From NCBI RefSeq assembly GCF_026339735.1, contig NZ_JAPEQG010000001.1, forward strand, positions 744,001-808,000: a stretch of DNA of 64,000 nucleotides, written 5' to 3'. The position numbers and the translations under genes are program-made. Below, piece after piece: positions 23,759 through 33,126 of the stretch; position 1 is the stretch's first letter, and every line of letters starts with the position of its first letter. Under the pieces are notes generated by a model. It was not told the DNA's origin and ran no database searches. It was given only the letters and a program-made list of their open reading frames with translations. Origin of the DNA: Streptomyces sp. NBC_01669 (lineage in GTDB: Bacteria > Actinomycetota > Actinomycetes > Streptomycetales > Streptomycetaceae).

Positions 23759-25573
23759 TCAGTGCAGGTCGGCCTGCGGCGCGGGAGTGCCGTCGAGGAA
23801 GCCGCCCGACTGGTGCTGCCACAGCTTCGCGTAGGCGCCGTCCGACGCGAGCAGTTCCTGATGCGTGCCCTGCTCGACGATCCGTCCGCGGTCCAGGACT
23901 ACGAGCCGGTCCATGGAGGCGACCGTGCTCAGCCGGTGCGCCACCACGAGCGCCGTGCGCCCATCCATGAGCCGCCACAGCGCCTTCTGGACGAGAATCT
24001 CGCTCTCGGAGTCCAGGGCGCTGGTCGCCTCGTCGAGCAGCAGGATCGGCGCGTCGCGCAGGATCGCCCTGGCGAGGGCGACCCGCTGGCGCTGTCCGCC
24101 GGACAGCTTGAGCCCGCGCTCGCCCACCATGGTGTCGAAGCCGTCCGGCAGCGCGTCGGCGAACTCCGTGACGTGCGCCGCCTCGGCCGCGCGGCGGATC
24201 TCGGCGTCGGTGGCGTCCGGCCGGGCGAAGGCGATGTTGTCCCGCAGCGTGCGGTGGAACATCGCCGGGTCCTGCGGCACGTAGGAGATCAGGCTGCGCA
24301 CATCGGCCTGACGCAGCGTGCTGATGTCCTGACCGCCGATCAGGATTCGGCCGGCGTCGATGTCCGTCATCCGCAGCAGCAGCCGGGTGAGCGTGGTCTT
24401 GCCACCGCCGGACCGGCCGACGAGGCCGATCCTCGCACCGCTGTGCACGGCCAGGTCGAGGCGCTCGAAGAGCGGTTCCGCACCCGCGTGGGCGAAGGTC
24501 ACCTGCTCGAAGCGGACATCGGCGGCCCGGGACAGCAGCGGCTCCGGCGACGACGGATCGAGCACGGTCGGCGGCGTCAGGAGCAGTTCGGTGAACTGCG
24601 CGGCCTCCGTCATCGAGCTCTCCAGGCGGCGGTAGATCTGGTTGAACTCGAACATGATCCGCGTGGCGTTGGTGTAGTACGTGAAGGCGACAACGACCGC
24701 CTCCACGCCGTGCGCACCCCCGCCGAGAGTAACCGCGAGCAGCAGGCCCATCGCGTTGGTCAGCACGGACATCGGCGCGACCAGCGTGTCAATGCGCAGG
24801 TTGCCGTAGTCCCACGAACGCAACGACAGCCGCCGCGACTCCGCGACGCGGGACCGGTGCTCGGCGGCCTCGCGTTCCTCGGCGGCGAACGCCCGAACCG
24901 TGTCCATGTTCATCAGGCTGTCGGCGACGTGGCCCGACACCCGGGCGATCGCCTCCTCGCGCTGGTCGACGAGCGACTGGCGGCGACGGATGAGGGGCGC
25001 CACACACAGCGCCGTCAGCGCGATCATCGCCAACAGACCGACAACGAGCAGCGGTTCGTAGCGCCACAGCACCACCGACCCGAACACCAGCGGCACGAAG
25101 CTTCCCACGACCGAGAACGTCAGCGTGTCGACGAACTCCTCGAAGCGGGAGGCGAAGCTCAGGACCCGTTTGGTCAGCGACCCGGCGAAGTTGTCGTGGA
25201 AGAACGCGGTGTCCTTGGCGAACAGTTCGTCCATGCCGATCACGTACAGGTGCTCGATGCCGAGGGCATCGAGGCGGTTCAGGAAGTGCAGGCCGATACG
25301 CCACAGCGTCTCCGCGAGGAGCAGCACTCCCGCGAAGGCAAGGACGTAGGGCAGCATCGAGCCGATGGTGGTGTCGGCGTCGCCGGCGATTCGGCCGACG
25401 AGCTTCGCGACGACCAGCGGCGCGATGTAGGCAATGCCGATGTTGCCCAGCGCCGGCAACAGCATCGCGGGCACCGTCAGCCGCCGGAGCCTGGCCAACT
25501 CCCGTCCGTAGTAACGAAGTGCGAGGAGCACCGAGCCCCTGCCCGGCGCTTCGCGCGATTCAGGCGATCCCAT
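23759..25573 (-). CDS. ABC exporter, fused membrane and ATPase domains
   Basis: 604 aa half-transporter of the multidrug/lipid exporter type. About six membrane segments lie in residues 30-320, followed by a nucleotide-binding domain (about 360-590). The latter has Walker A VGRSGGGKTTL, signature LSGGQRQRVALARA, Walker B ILLLDEATSALD and switch His in VVAHRLSTV. Substrate cannot be inferred. It is 1.6 kb outside the last recognised cluster gene, so a role in exporting the cluster product is possible but unsupported. ATG 25573 is preceded by AGGGTTGGT; the frame is open farther upstream, but that extension looks non-coding. Confidence 0.93.
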   Translation of the reverse strand: MGSPESREAPGRGSVLLALRYYGRELARLRRLTVPAMLLPALGNIGIAYIAPLVVAKLVGRIAGDADTTIGSMLPYVLAFAGVLLLAETLWRIGLHFLNRLDALGIEHLYVIGMDELFAKDTAFFHDNFAGSLTKRVLSFASRFEEFVDTLTFSVVGSFVPLVFGSVVLWRYEPLLVVGLLAMIALTALCVAPLIRRRQSLVDQREEAIARVSGHVADSLMNMDTVRAFAAEEREAAEHRSRVAESRRLSLRSWDYGNLRIDTLVAPMSVLTNAMGLLLAVTLGGGAHGVEAVVVAFTYYTNATRIMFEFNQIYRRLESSMTEAAQFTELLLTPPTVLDPSSPEPLLSRAADVRFEQVTFAHAGAEPLFERLDLAVHSGARIGLVGRSGGGKTTLTRLLLRMTDIDAGRILIGGQDISTLRQADVRSLISYVPQDPAMFHRTLRDNIAFARPDATDAEIRRAAEAAHVTEFADALPDGFDTMVGERGLKLSGGQRQRVALARAILRDAPILLLDEATSALDSESEILVQKALWRLMDGRTALVVAHRLSTVASMDRLVVLDRGRIVEQGTHQELLASDGAYAKLWQHQSGGFLDGTPAPQADLH

Positions 25574-26074
25574 ACCAACCCTGTGTGGTCGTGCGGCAGC
25601 CCGCCTCGTACATCTGCGGGGTGAAGCCGTTGCCTCAGTGGCCGCGCGGAGCTTCTGTTCGAATAAGTGCGTCGCTCGTGTCCTCGTGCGACAGGCGGGG
25701 CACGGCGGCAGGGCCCCCGCGCAGCTCGTGGCGACGCTGACGTGCGAGTACGGGGAGGCCGGGCCCGGAACCTCAGTGTCCCGCGACAGTGCCCGCGGAG
25801 TCCAAGCGTTTTTCTCAGCCGGCGGCAACCCCGCCCTTGGCGCTGTGCTGTCCGCGGGAAGTCGCGAGTGACGGCAATCAGGTTCGGGCGGGAGACCGCG
25901 CGCAGGGAGTCCTGTTCCTTGACGGAGCCACCGACCGTGTTGTCCCGTGCTCAAGCATGATGCCGCTTGCTGACGAGGAGACTGCTGGACGACGCCTCCT
26001 CGTGAGCTTCGTCTCCCCTCACTCTTTTCCGGACCAGCAACTGAATGGCGGTGGACGACGGCGGACAGGGTTCA
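25574..26074. other. Gene-poor interval, 500 bp
   Basis: No convincing gene, RNA or repeat was seen between the ABC exporter start and the hairpin before the IS element. Short open frames here lack codon bias and family resemblance. The interval should contain the exporter promoter. Confidence 0.6.
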
Positions 26075-26107
26075 GGGCCTGTCCGGCGGATCTTGCCGGA
26101 CAGGCCC
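26075..26107. terminator. Long hairpin flanking the IS element
   Basis: GGGCCTGTCCGGC (26075-26087) pairs perfectly with GCCGGACAGGCCC (26095-26107) around a 7-nt loop. It may terminate transposase transcription or be an IS-associated repeat; similar sequences occur often near Streptomyces IS ends (from memory). Confidence 0.6.
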
Positions 26108-26118
26108 CTGGTCCCGAG

Positions 26119-27636
26119 GAGGGCTCAGCTTGATCTTTAAGGCTGCTGCTCGGCCCCGCCGCGTCTAGGCATATCCGTTTTGCGCTGTTTCTTGCCGACT
26201 GGGTGGCGGGGTGCGGGGGTGGAGGTGCGGCCCTTGGGGCGGCCTGGGCCGGGGTGGGAGGCTTTCGGCGCGCGGGCCGGGGTGCCCAGGATCCGCCGGA
26301 TGCGGGGATAGCCGCGCCGGACCCGGCCGGGGGTGAGCCGATCCGGTGTCAGGGGCTTTTCCCAGGGGCGCCGGAGGTCCTCGGTCAGGGGGCGGGCGAG
26401 ACGGAGTTGCGCGTAGGCGGCGAGGATCAGCCACACCCACCGGTCGGCCTGTTCGGGGGTGCGCAGGCGGGGTCGGGTCAGGCCGAGGGTCTGCTTGAAG
26501 AAGCGGAAAGTGTGCTCGATATCGAACCGTCGAAGGAAGATCCGCCAGAGGCGGTCGACGTCGTGCGCGGTGGCGTCGGGGTCGCTGTGCCACAGCCATA
26601 GCGGCTTGGGGGCGCGGTTGCCGGGCAGGTGCTCGACCGCCAGATGGACCAACGTTCCCTCGACGAGGGGGAGTTCGCCTTCGTGGTGGGCCCAGGAGCC
26701 GCGCCGGTCCAGCTTGGGGTGCAGGCGGCCCCAGCAGCGGGCGAGGACCTGGCCGAAGCGGTCGTGGACGCCGGCCGACTCCTGGACCGGGGCCGGGTGG
26801 GCGGCGGGGTCGGCGAGGCGGAACTCCGCTCCATGTCGGGGCGGGCGCCCGGGGTTCGTTCCGCGGCGCTTGCCGGCCGGGGCGCGCATCACCCGGTCGG
26901 CGCGGATGCGGCCCAGCAGCCGCACCGGCTCCTCGCGCAGCAGCCAGGTCAGGCGCACGAGGTCGTAGCCGGAGTCCAGGACGAACAGCACCGGCAAGTC
27001 GCCCGGTCGCCACTGCCCGGCCCGCTCCAGGCGGGCGACAAGGTCGCGGATCTGGGCGGCGGTGACCTCGGTGGGATCGTCCTCGGGCCCCAATCGCACC
27101 GCGTCCAGCGGCCCGGTCCACGAGGAGCGGCCGCCGCCGAGGGCCGCCGCGACCTGGTAGGGCCAGCCCGGGATGGTCTGACGCACCCCGTCGCACCGGC
27201 ACGGACGGTGGCAGTGCAGCCGCTGGGGCGAACACTCGGCATCCGGACGCGGCCACGGAGTGACGTCCAGCGCGATGGACAGCTGCCCGTCCGCCCCGCG
27301 CGGCAGTACGAGCCCCGCCAGGGCCATCCGAAGCCGGGACACGTTGATGTGCCCCTGGGCCAGCGCGTCGTACATCGCTCCGTGCCCGCGCCGATGCACC
27401 CCCGACAGCGAGAGTTCCGGCAGGGACGTCACCGGCCCGTCGGCGCACAGCACCGCGTCCATGAGCTCGAACAGAGCATCCGCCCGCAACGTCAGGCACT
27501 CGTACAGCTCACGGCGAAACCGGGACAACCCGGCCAGGGCCTCGACGCGCACGGCGCCGTCTTGCAGACTGTCCATCACGGCCTTTGGTTGATCAACGTG
27601 TCTCTTGGCGGAAACACATGATCAAGCAGAGGCCGC
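26119..27636 (-). mobile_element. Insertion sequence, about 1.5 kb
   Basis: The element holds a single full-length transposase gene. Imperfect terminal inverted repeats can be proposed: 26119-26137 and the complement of 27618-27636 match at 15 of 19 positions, with CTTGATC/GATCAAG at the core. No clear target duplication was found by eye, so the exact ends are uncertain. Confidence 0.6.
26137..27576 (-). CDS. Transposase, DDE type (IS701/NF041680-like)
   Basis: 479 aa transposase typical of Streptomyces IS elements. DDE-type landmarks are SIALDVTPWPRP (first Asp), LFVLDSGYDLVRL (second Asp) and FDIEHTFRFFKQTLGLTRPR (Glu, the Y/R-E-type segment). A basic Pro-rich C-terminal tail follows. No frameshift is visible, so the element may still be active. 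ATG 27576 is chosen, with GTG 27579 immediately before it. The stop lies within the proposed left inverted repeat. Confidence 0.88.
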   Translation of the reverse strand: MDSLQDGAVRVEALAGLSRFRRELYECLTLRADALFELMDAVLCADGPVTSLPELSLSGVHRRGHGAMYDALAQGHINVSRLRMALAGLVLPRGADGQLSIALDVTPWPRPDAECSPQRLHCHRPCRCDGVRQTIPGWPYQVAAALGGGRSSWTGPLDAVRLGPEDDPTEVTAAQIRDLVARLERAGQWRPGDLPVLFVLDSGYDLVRLTWLLREEPVRLLGRIRADRVMRAPAGKRRGTNPGRPPRHGAEFRLADPAAHPAPVQESAGVHDRFGQVLARCWGRLHPKLDRRGSWAHHEGELPLVEGTLVHLAVEHLPGNRAPKPLWLWHSDPDATAHDVDRLWRIFLRRFDIEHTFRFFKQTLGLTRPRLRTPEQADRWVWLILAAYAQLRLARPLTEDLRRPWEKPLTPDRLTPGRVRRGYPRIRRILGTPARAPKASHPGPGRPKGRTSTPAPRHPVGKKQRKTDMPRRGGAEQQP

Positions 27637-27656
27637 CCAGCTGTCAGGCGAACGAC

Positions 27657-27689
27657 AAACCCCACCAAGAAATGATCTTGGTGGGGTTT
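27657..27689. terminator. Hairpin terminator with A/T-rich stem ends
   Basis: AAACCCCACCAAG (27657-27669) pairs with CTTGGTGGGGTTT (27677-27689), a 13-bp perfect stem with a 7-nt loop. It lies directly after the stop of the minus-strand DUF1062 gene and ends in a T run on that strand. Confidence 0.85.
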
Positions 27690-27699
27690 AAAGCCAAGC

Positions 27700-28227
27700 T
27701 CAGCGCTTGAGCATGAAGGTGAAGTCGCCGGAGAGCTTGCCGCTCAGCCGGACTGCCGAAACGAGCTTCCCCTCCGTGATCAGTCTCTCGACCTCGGCCC
27801 GCGAAAGACCGCATCCTTCAGCGATCAGTCGCACCGGCCGGACAGGGATCCGCGCCTCAAAGCGGACCGAGACGTCGATCACCTCGCGGTCCAGGTGATC
27901 CGATCCGCCGGTGTCGAGGCGCCAGGCGTTGTCCCAGTCGAGGGCGATGCGATTACGGCGCCGCACGACCGGATCCTGGAGCAGCGCAGCTGCCAGACCA
28001 GGGTCGTTGTCATGCAGCCGGTCCAGCAGCTCAGGCCGTACGGAGCGCACATTCATCCGCTCCAGGACCGTGAGCTTTGCCGTGTCCCCGCAAGCGGTAC
28101 AGAGCACGAGGAGCCAGGCGTCGAGGAGCTTGTGGTGTGCGTTGACGCGAAATTTACCGTTTGCCCGGAAGCGCTCGGACGCGCACGCGTGGCAACGGCG
28201 GAGAACGGTCGGCAGGCAGGTGGGCAT
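27700..28227 (-). CDS. DUF1062 domain protein
   Basis: 175 aa protein of the DUF1062 family: LRRCHACASERFRANGKFRVNAHHKLLDAWLL at the N-terminus (residues about 9-40, given here only as landmarks CHAC and CTAC) with a second CxxC in VLCTACGD, suggesting a zinc ribbon. The central region VRRRNRIALDWDNAWRLD and a C-terminal segment resembling an S4-like turn follow. ATG 28227 is chosen; GTG 28248 is an alternative. Function is unknown. It stands alone, followed by a strong terminator. Confidence 0.8.
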   Translation of the reverse strand: MPTCLPTVLRRCHACASERFRANGKFRVNAHHKLLDAWLLVLCTACGDTAKLTVLERMNVRSVRPELLDRLHDNDPGLAAALLQDPVVRRRNRIALDWDNAWRLDTGGSDHLDREVIDVSVRFEARIPVRPVRLIAEGCGLSRAEVERLITEGKLVSAVRLSGKLSGDFTFMLKR

Positions 28228-28459
28228 GACCACCCAGTTATTGAGCACAGAAGTACACCGGTTTCAGTGAGAAGTCCGCAGCAAAAAGGAGCACGGCGCA
28301 CATGCGCGACGCGCGACACATCAGCTCTCGGGAGGTCTCACAGGGTGTACAACGGCACGTCCTTGCCTGGACAACTTGGTTCGGTAGCACGGTAATGGCG
28401 CACAGCGGCGCTGCTCCACTGGTTTTCGAGCGCCTCACCGTCAGGTTCCATGCGGCGGA

Positions 28460-28665
28460 TCACGGACGAAGCCGGAGCCGGATCGCGGCGACGGTGACGG
28501 TGCCGTGGAAGACGTAGGCCCGCTCGTCGTACCTCGTGGCCACGGCCCGGAAGTTCTTGAGCCTGTCGATCGTCCGCTCGACCTCGCTCCTACGCTTGTA
28601 GATCGTCTCGAAGCCGGCGGGCGTCCCTGCGCGTGTCGCCACCAGTCGCTGTCCCAGAAGCGCAT
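28460..28665 (-). pseudogene. IS5-type transposase remnant A
   Basis: About 60 C-terminal codons of an IS5-family transposase survive: RSEVERTIDRLKNFRAVATR then YDERAYVFHG and AAIRLRLRP. The catalytic N-terminal part is missing. It is closely similar to remnant B at 33852-34040, same strand. Confidence 0.75.
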
Positions 28666-28754
28666 GTCCCTTGTTCAGGGCGGCGTTGAGGCTGACCTGT
28701 TGATCTGCACGCCCTAGGATCGTCGGCGGGCAGGCCCGACCGGGACCGTGGATG

Positions 28755-29417
28755 TCAGGAGTTGCGCGGGGCTACCAGGCCGGACTCGTAGGCGAGGACG
28801 ACGAGCTGAGCGCGGTCACGGGCTCGGAGCTTGGCCATGGCCCGGTTGATGTGGGTTTTTGCGGTCATCGGGCTGATCACCATACGGTCGGCGATCTGGT
28901 CGTTGGACAGGCCCTGCGCGACCAGGGTGACGGCCTCGCGTTCGCGGTTGGTCAGCTCTTCCAGCCCCGTGTCGGTGCCGGCGTTGAGCGGCTGGGTGAC
29001 GAACCTGTTGATGAGCTTTCGGGTGATCGAGGGTGCGAGCAGGGCGTCGCCGCGCGCGGCGACGCGTACGGCGTGCAGGAAGTCTTCCGGCACGATGTCC
29101 TTGACAAGGAATCCGGCAGCGCCGGAGCGCAGCGCGTTGAAGACGTATTCGTCCAAGCCGTAGTTGGTCAGGATGACCACATGTACCCCGGCCAGGGCCG
29201 GGTCCGCGGCGATGCGCCGGGTCGCCTCAATGCCGTCGACGACCGGCATCTGGATGTCGATGAGAGCGACGTCGGGCAGGTGTTCCAGGGCCAGGGCCAG
29301 GCCCTCCTTCCCGTCGGCGGCCTCGGCCACCACCTCGATGTCGTCTTCGAGGTCGAGGAGCGCGCGGAATCCGCTGCGAATGAGCGGCTGGTCGTCGACC
29401 AGCAGGACACGGATCAT
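28755..29417 (-). CDS. NarL/FixJ-type response regulator
   Basis: 220 aa. The receiver domain (1-120) has the acidic pair Asp8-Asp9, phospho-acceptor Asp54 (ALIDIQMP) and Lys106. A LuxR-type helix-turn-helix (LTNREREAVTLVAQGLSNDQ, about 155-174) follows. Its ATG overlaps the stop of the upstream histidine kinase (ATGA at 29414-29417), so the pair forms a two-component system. A nearby target could be the membrane-protein gene at 30760. Stimulus unknown. Confidence 0.93.
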   Translation of the reverse strand: MIRVLLVDDQPLIRSGFRALLDLEDDIEVVAEAADGKEGLALALEHLPDVALIDIQMPVVDGIEATRRIAADPALAGVHVVILTNYGLDEYVFNALRSGAAGFLVKDIVPEDFLHAVRVAARGDALLAPSITRKLINRFVTQPLNAGTDTGLEELTNREREAVTLVAQGLSNDQIADRMVISPMTAKTHINRAMAKLRARDRAQLVVLAYESGLVAPRNS

Positions 29418-30541
29418 GAGGTCCGGTCCACGGGGAGTTCCGCCTGGACGGTGAAGCCGCCCTCGCCCCGGGGTTCGGCGCGCAGCCGGCCGCCGAGGGC
29501 GGTGATTCGTTCGCGCATCCCGAGCAGCCCGACGCCGGGCACCGGGGCAGTGTCCGGCCTCGCCTTGCCGTCGTCGTCGATGCGTATCGCGAGGGCGTCC
29601 GGACGGCAATCGATCCGGACCGACGCCGTGGTGGCGTCCGCATGACGGGCGATGTTGGTGAGCGACTCCTGAACGATCCGGTATACGGTCCGGTCCACCG
29701 CGGCCGGCACGTCGTGTTGCTGTCCCTCGATCGTCAGCGTTGTGTCCAGGCCGAACGTACGCGCCCGTTGCACCAGTTCCGGGACGTGGTCGAGCCCACG
29801 CGGCGGGGTCGTGTCGTCGTCGCGCAGCGCCTGAAGGGTCGCGCGCAACTCCCGGCTCGCCTCACGTCCGGCCTCCTGGATCGCCAGCAGGGCTTCCGGC
29901 ACCTCCTCTCCCCGCCTGCGGGCCACGTGCACGGCGACTTCAGCCTGCACTTTGATGACCGAGATCTGATGGGTGAGCGAATCGTGCAACTCCCGTGCAA
30001 TACGGAGCCGCTCCTCGTCGGCGCGGCGCCGCGCGGTCTCCTCCCGGGTTCGCTCGGCCTCCTCCGCCCGCCACTCGGCCTGCCGCAGGGCCTCACCCGC
30101 GGCGCCGGCCGCGATCAGCCAGGCCAGCTCCAAGGCGCCTCGGGCCTGCGCGAACGCCTCGCCCGTATCGTGCAGGCCCGAGGCCAGGGCCGCGAGCGGG
30201 AGCACGGCCAGCATGGCCACGCTCGCCGCCACCGTGATGATGCGGTGTCCCGCCCGTACAGCCGCGTACACCGCGAACAGGTACGCGACAGCAGGCACAT
30301 CGAAACCGGCCGCCTGGTAACCGACCGCGCACAACCCAGTGGCGGTCAGGACGGCAACCGGAGCCCGGCGGCGCGCGACCAACGCCAGCCCGCCGACCGT
30401 CAGCAGCGCATACCCGAGCAAGTCGAAGGTCGTGGCAGGACGTTGCCCGGACAGCCCGGTGACCAGCAGCGCCGCCGCCACGCCGACAGCGACGACCCAG
30501 TCTCCGACACGGGCCCGGACAGCGGACTCACCTGCACTCAT
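29414..30541 (-). CDS. Sensor histidine kinase, HisKA_3 (NarL-partner) type
   Basis: 375 aa. Four or five hydrophobic segments fill residues 12-150, followed by a coiled helix and the dimerisation/phosphorylation region RIARELHDSLTHQISVIKVQ with the conserved His near 185. The ATPase domain has an N box (ESLTNIARHA near 294) and G box (GVGLLGMRERI near 340). It phosphorylates the response regulator encoded immediately downstream. Start ATG 30541. Confidence 0.93.
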   Translation of the reverse strand: MSAGESAVRARVGDWVVAVGVAAALLVTGLSGQRPATTFDLLGYALLTVGGLALVARRRAPVAVLTATGLCAVGYQAAGFDVPAVAYLFAVYAAVRAGHRIITVAASVAMLAVLPLAALASGLHDTGEAFAQARGALELAWLIAAGAAGEALRQAEWRAEEAERTREETARRRADEERLRIARELHDSLTHQISVIKVQAEVAVHVARRRGEEVPEALLAIQEAGREASRELRATLQALRDDDTTPPRGLDHVPELVQRARTFGLDTTLTIEGQQHDVPAAVDRTVYRIVQESLTNIARHADATTASVRIDCRPDALAIRIDDDGKARPDTAPVPGVGLLGMRERITALGGRLRAEPRGEGGFTVQAELPVDRTS

Positions 30542-30759
30542 GCGCGCACCCTAGCTGGCTGCCGCCGCAGGCGAGTCCCCCTTGTTGACGAGCCGCCCGC
30601 TACCGCACACGCAGTACCTACGCGCCTCCTGCGACGTCCGCGGTAGCCGGATGAGGCATCGGTGGCAGCACGAAGTGTCTGCGTCCGCCGGACGACCGAG
30701 GGCGGGTCCGGCAGACATGCTCAGGCAACACCCAGTGGTAAGAGGAGAAGGAGCACTCC

Positions 30760-31167
30760 ATGTCGGTCACATCTGCGCTTGCGGCACCGGCGGCCGCGCA
30801 CGCCTCCGTCCAGCCGATCGCCGCCAGTGTCTACACCATGACCCCTGGGCGCCTGGGCGCCGCCATGGCCGCGCTCATCGGGCTGACCGGCCTTGTCATC
30901 GGGGGGCTGGCGCTGGCCCGTTCCGTCGGTCGTATCAGCACCGGCAACGCGCGAAGCAGGGCCCTTGTTGCCCTGGTGGCGAGTCTGATCAGCCTGGCCC
31001 TCGGTGCGCTGGTCGTAGCCACCGCCGACGGTGGGCTCGGCACCGGCAACGGGCTGGGCGGGGGCATCGTTGCTCTGCTGGTGGGACTGATCGGCACGGT
31101 CCTCGGTGGGCTGGCTCTGGCCCGCTCCCGCCGTACCGCCGTAGCGGCTGACCAGCCGACCGGCTGA
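30760..31167 (+). CDS. Small membrane protein, DUF6223-like
   Basis: 135 aa with three hydrophobic segments (about 34-55, 68-88, 100-122) separated by RSxGR-type basic turns: GRLGAAMAALIGLTGLVIGG, then a second and third Gly/Leu-rich helix ending ALARSRR. AGAGGAGAAGGAG precedes the ATG. It is divergent from the two-component system, and such proteins are often adjacent to or controlled by NarL-type pairs. Function unknown. Confidence 0.8.
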   Translation: MSVTSALAAPAAAHASVQPIAASVYTMTPGRLGAAMAALIGLTGLVIGGLALARSVGRISTGNARSRALVALVASLISLALGALVVATADGGLGTGNGLGGGIVALLVGLIGTVLGGLALARSRRTAVAADQPTG

Positions 31168-31700
31168 CCGCGGCGAGCATGAGCGCCCGTTCGGGTCTGC
31201 CTGTGGACCGCGAGCGTGCCGTACGCGCCCACCCCAGCCTCATGCCCGGGTAGCTGCCCTCACGGCCGTGAGGTAGCCGGCCCAGCTGTCCTGTGCCAGT
31301 GCCGCCCACTGGAGCAGCGGTGTTCCTGTGGGTCTCGAAGAGGTCGCTGAGGATGATCGGCGGGAGCTCTACCGGCCATGCTGACGGCGAACTGCGAGCG
31401 GTGATCCCGGCGGGTCGCAACCAAGAGGCACAGCGCGCCGGACCGGTGGCTGCCAGGCCGGCTCGGATGACGGCGAGTTCCCCCTCGGTGCCCTGTGGCA
31501 TGATCCGTTCGCAGGACCAATATGCCGAGCAACAGGCCGAATTCGTCCCAGTGATGATGGAGGAGATGTGAGCGGACAGCTCCGCTGGCACGAGTCGATA
31601 TCCAGCAACGATGAGGGCGGCGCACGCGCCGAGGCCGCGGCACGCCCGCCGGCCCCGCGCATGTTCGGCTCCGTACTGGGCGGACAGGGGTAGGCGCGCG
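31168..31700. other. Gene-poor interval, 530 bp
   Basis: No intact gene was recognised. Minus-strand frames between 31300 and 31600 show some protein-like texture (PAELSAHISSII, QGTEGELAVIRAGL), which may be a decayed gene, but I cannot name a family. The TerD-gene promoter should lie at the right end. Confidence 0.4.
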
Positions 31701-33065
31701 ATGGGGGGAATCATCAAGGGAGGCAACTCCTTCGTACCATCCGTGCCGCTGCGGGTCGTCGTCCGGCACGGACTGGACGTCTCCGCCTTGCTCCTGACGG
31801 AGCGCGGACGTGTCCGGGGGGACGGGGATGTCGTATTCCACAGTGCGCCGGTCCATCCTTCGGGCTCCGTACGGCTGGTCGGGGGTGAGGACGGCACGGA
31901 GTGGTTGGAGGTCGGTCTCACCGCGATCGAGGAAGACATCGTTCGCCTCCTCGTGGTCGCGTCGACGGAGAACGGCTGCGTGCGGGACGCGGACGGGCCG
32001 TCGGTGGAGGCGTTCGCGCCGGACGGTACGTCCGTCGCCCGGTACGACGTGACCGACGGTGGCGGCGAGACGGCCATGGTGATGGCGGAGTTCTACCGGC
32101 GGGCGGGGGGATGGAAGTTCCGCGCGGTGGGCCAGGGGTACCTGGACGGCCTCGCCGGTCTGGCGGCGGACCATGGCGTGGACGTGGCCGGGGACGAGCC
32201 GGGTCCGGAAACGATTCACACACCTGTGCCCGCGCCTGTGGCTGTGCCCGCGCCGATGTCGGCGCCGGCCCCTGGGACGGTGCCCGCACCCGCGGCGGTG
32301 GTTCCTCAGCCCTTGGTGTCGGGCGCGGGCGACCCATGGATGGACTGGTCGTTCGGCCCGGTCTTCGAGCCGTACACCGAGACCGGCCGGGACAACGATG
32401 TGATCACCGTGGACGGGCTCCCGCCGGGACCGGTCGTCGTCGAGCTCAACGTCGAAGGTGACGGGTACACGGGCCTGTGGACCCTCGACCGGCGCAACAA
32501 GCAGAAGGACAACATCGTCAACAGCACCGAGGAGAACTTCCGGGGGCGGCTGCTCGCGGAAGTGCCCGAGCGGGAGCCCCTGCGCCTGCGGTTGCAGGCG
32601 GAAGGGCCCTGGCGGGTACGTGTGCTGCCGCTGGCCGCGGCTCAGCGGCTGACGGAGGAACAGTTGGAGTACAGAGGGCCCGACGTCCTGCTGCACACGC
32701 AGGGAGTGGCCGACCTCGCCATCCACTACCGAGGCGACGACAACCTCATCGTCCACCTCTACGAACTGGCGGGACACGAGGACTCCACGAGCCTGCCCAG
32801 GGGGGAGAACGTCGTCAACGAGATCGGCAAGCGGCGGGAGACCGTGCCGCTTCCCGAGGGGCCGGTCATCATTCAGCTGGAGATGGCGGATGGTCCATGG
32901 CGGGCGCGGCTGAAGCGGCTGCAACCTCACAGCCGACCAGTCACCGCCGCACCCGTCCCGCGAACAGCGCCGCTCCAGGTCGCGGACGGCGGTTCGACCG
33001 GTGGCGTGGCAAAGGTGTCCGAGAACCGCAAGGTGCAGAAGTGGGCCTGGCGGGGAAAACGGTGA
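31701..33065 (+). CDS. TerD-domain (tellurium-resistance-type) protein with C-terminal repeats
   Basis: 454 aa. The N-terminal 160 residues match a TerD/stress-response beta-sandwich (VSALLLTERGRVRGDGDVVF, AEFYRRAGGWKFRAVGQGY). A Pro/Ala/Val linker (about 175-205) leads to two related beta-rich segments, around 215-310 and 325-415. Each carries a GPWRxRxxxL-type ending (GPWRVRVLPL, GPWRARLKRL) and a D/N-rich binding-like strand. TerD proteins bind calcium and act in stress and phage-defence contexts. No other ter gene is adjacent, so this is an orphan. Confidence 0.85.
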   Translation: MGGIIKGGNSFVPSVPLRVVVRHGLDVSALLLTERGRVRGDGDVVFHSAPVHPSGSVRLVGGEDGTEWLEVGLTAIEEDIVRLLVVASTENGCVRDADGPSVEAFAPDGTSVARYDVTDGGGETAMVMAEFYRRAGGWKFRAVGQGYLDGLAGLAADHGVDVAGDEPGPETIHTPVPAPVAVPAPMSAPAPGTVPAPAAVVPQPLVSGAGDPWMDWSFGPVFEPYTETGRDNDVITVDGLPPGPVVVELNVEGDGYTGLWTLDRRNKQKDNIVNSTEENFRGRLLAEVPEREPLRLRLQAEGPWRVRVLPLAAAQRLTEEQLEYRGPDVLLHTQGVADLAIHYRGDDNLIVHLYELAGHEDSTSLPRGENVVNEIGKRRETVPLPEGPVIIQLEMADGPWRARLKRLQPHSRPVTAAPVPRTAPLQVADGGSTGGVAKVSENRKVQKWAWRGKR

Positions 33066-33126
33066 GCCCGTGGAGCGTCCCGGCATCGCGTTGCGGCTTG
33101 TGGCCCCCGTGACGGGACCGTCGGGA

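Noticed and set aside
23759..25573. ABC exporter as the cluster self-resistance pump
   Set aside because: It is separated by two unrelated genes and lacks the shared Crp-type promoter site; the link is not supported.
28231..28245. ATTGAGCA occurrence resembling the cluster operator
   Set aside because: It lies at the possible start of the DUF1062 gene with no -10 box at the right spacing, so it is probably chance.
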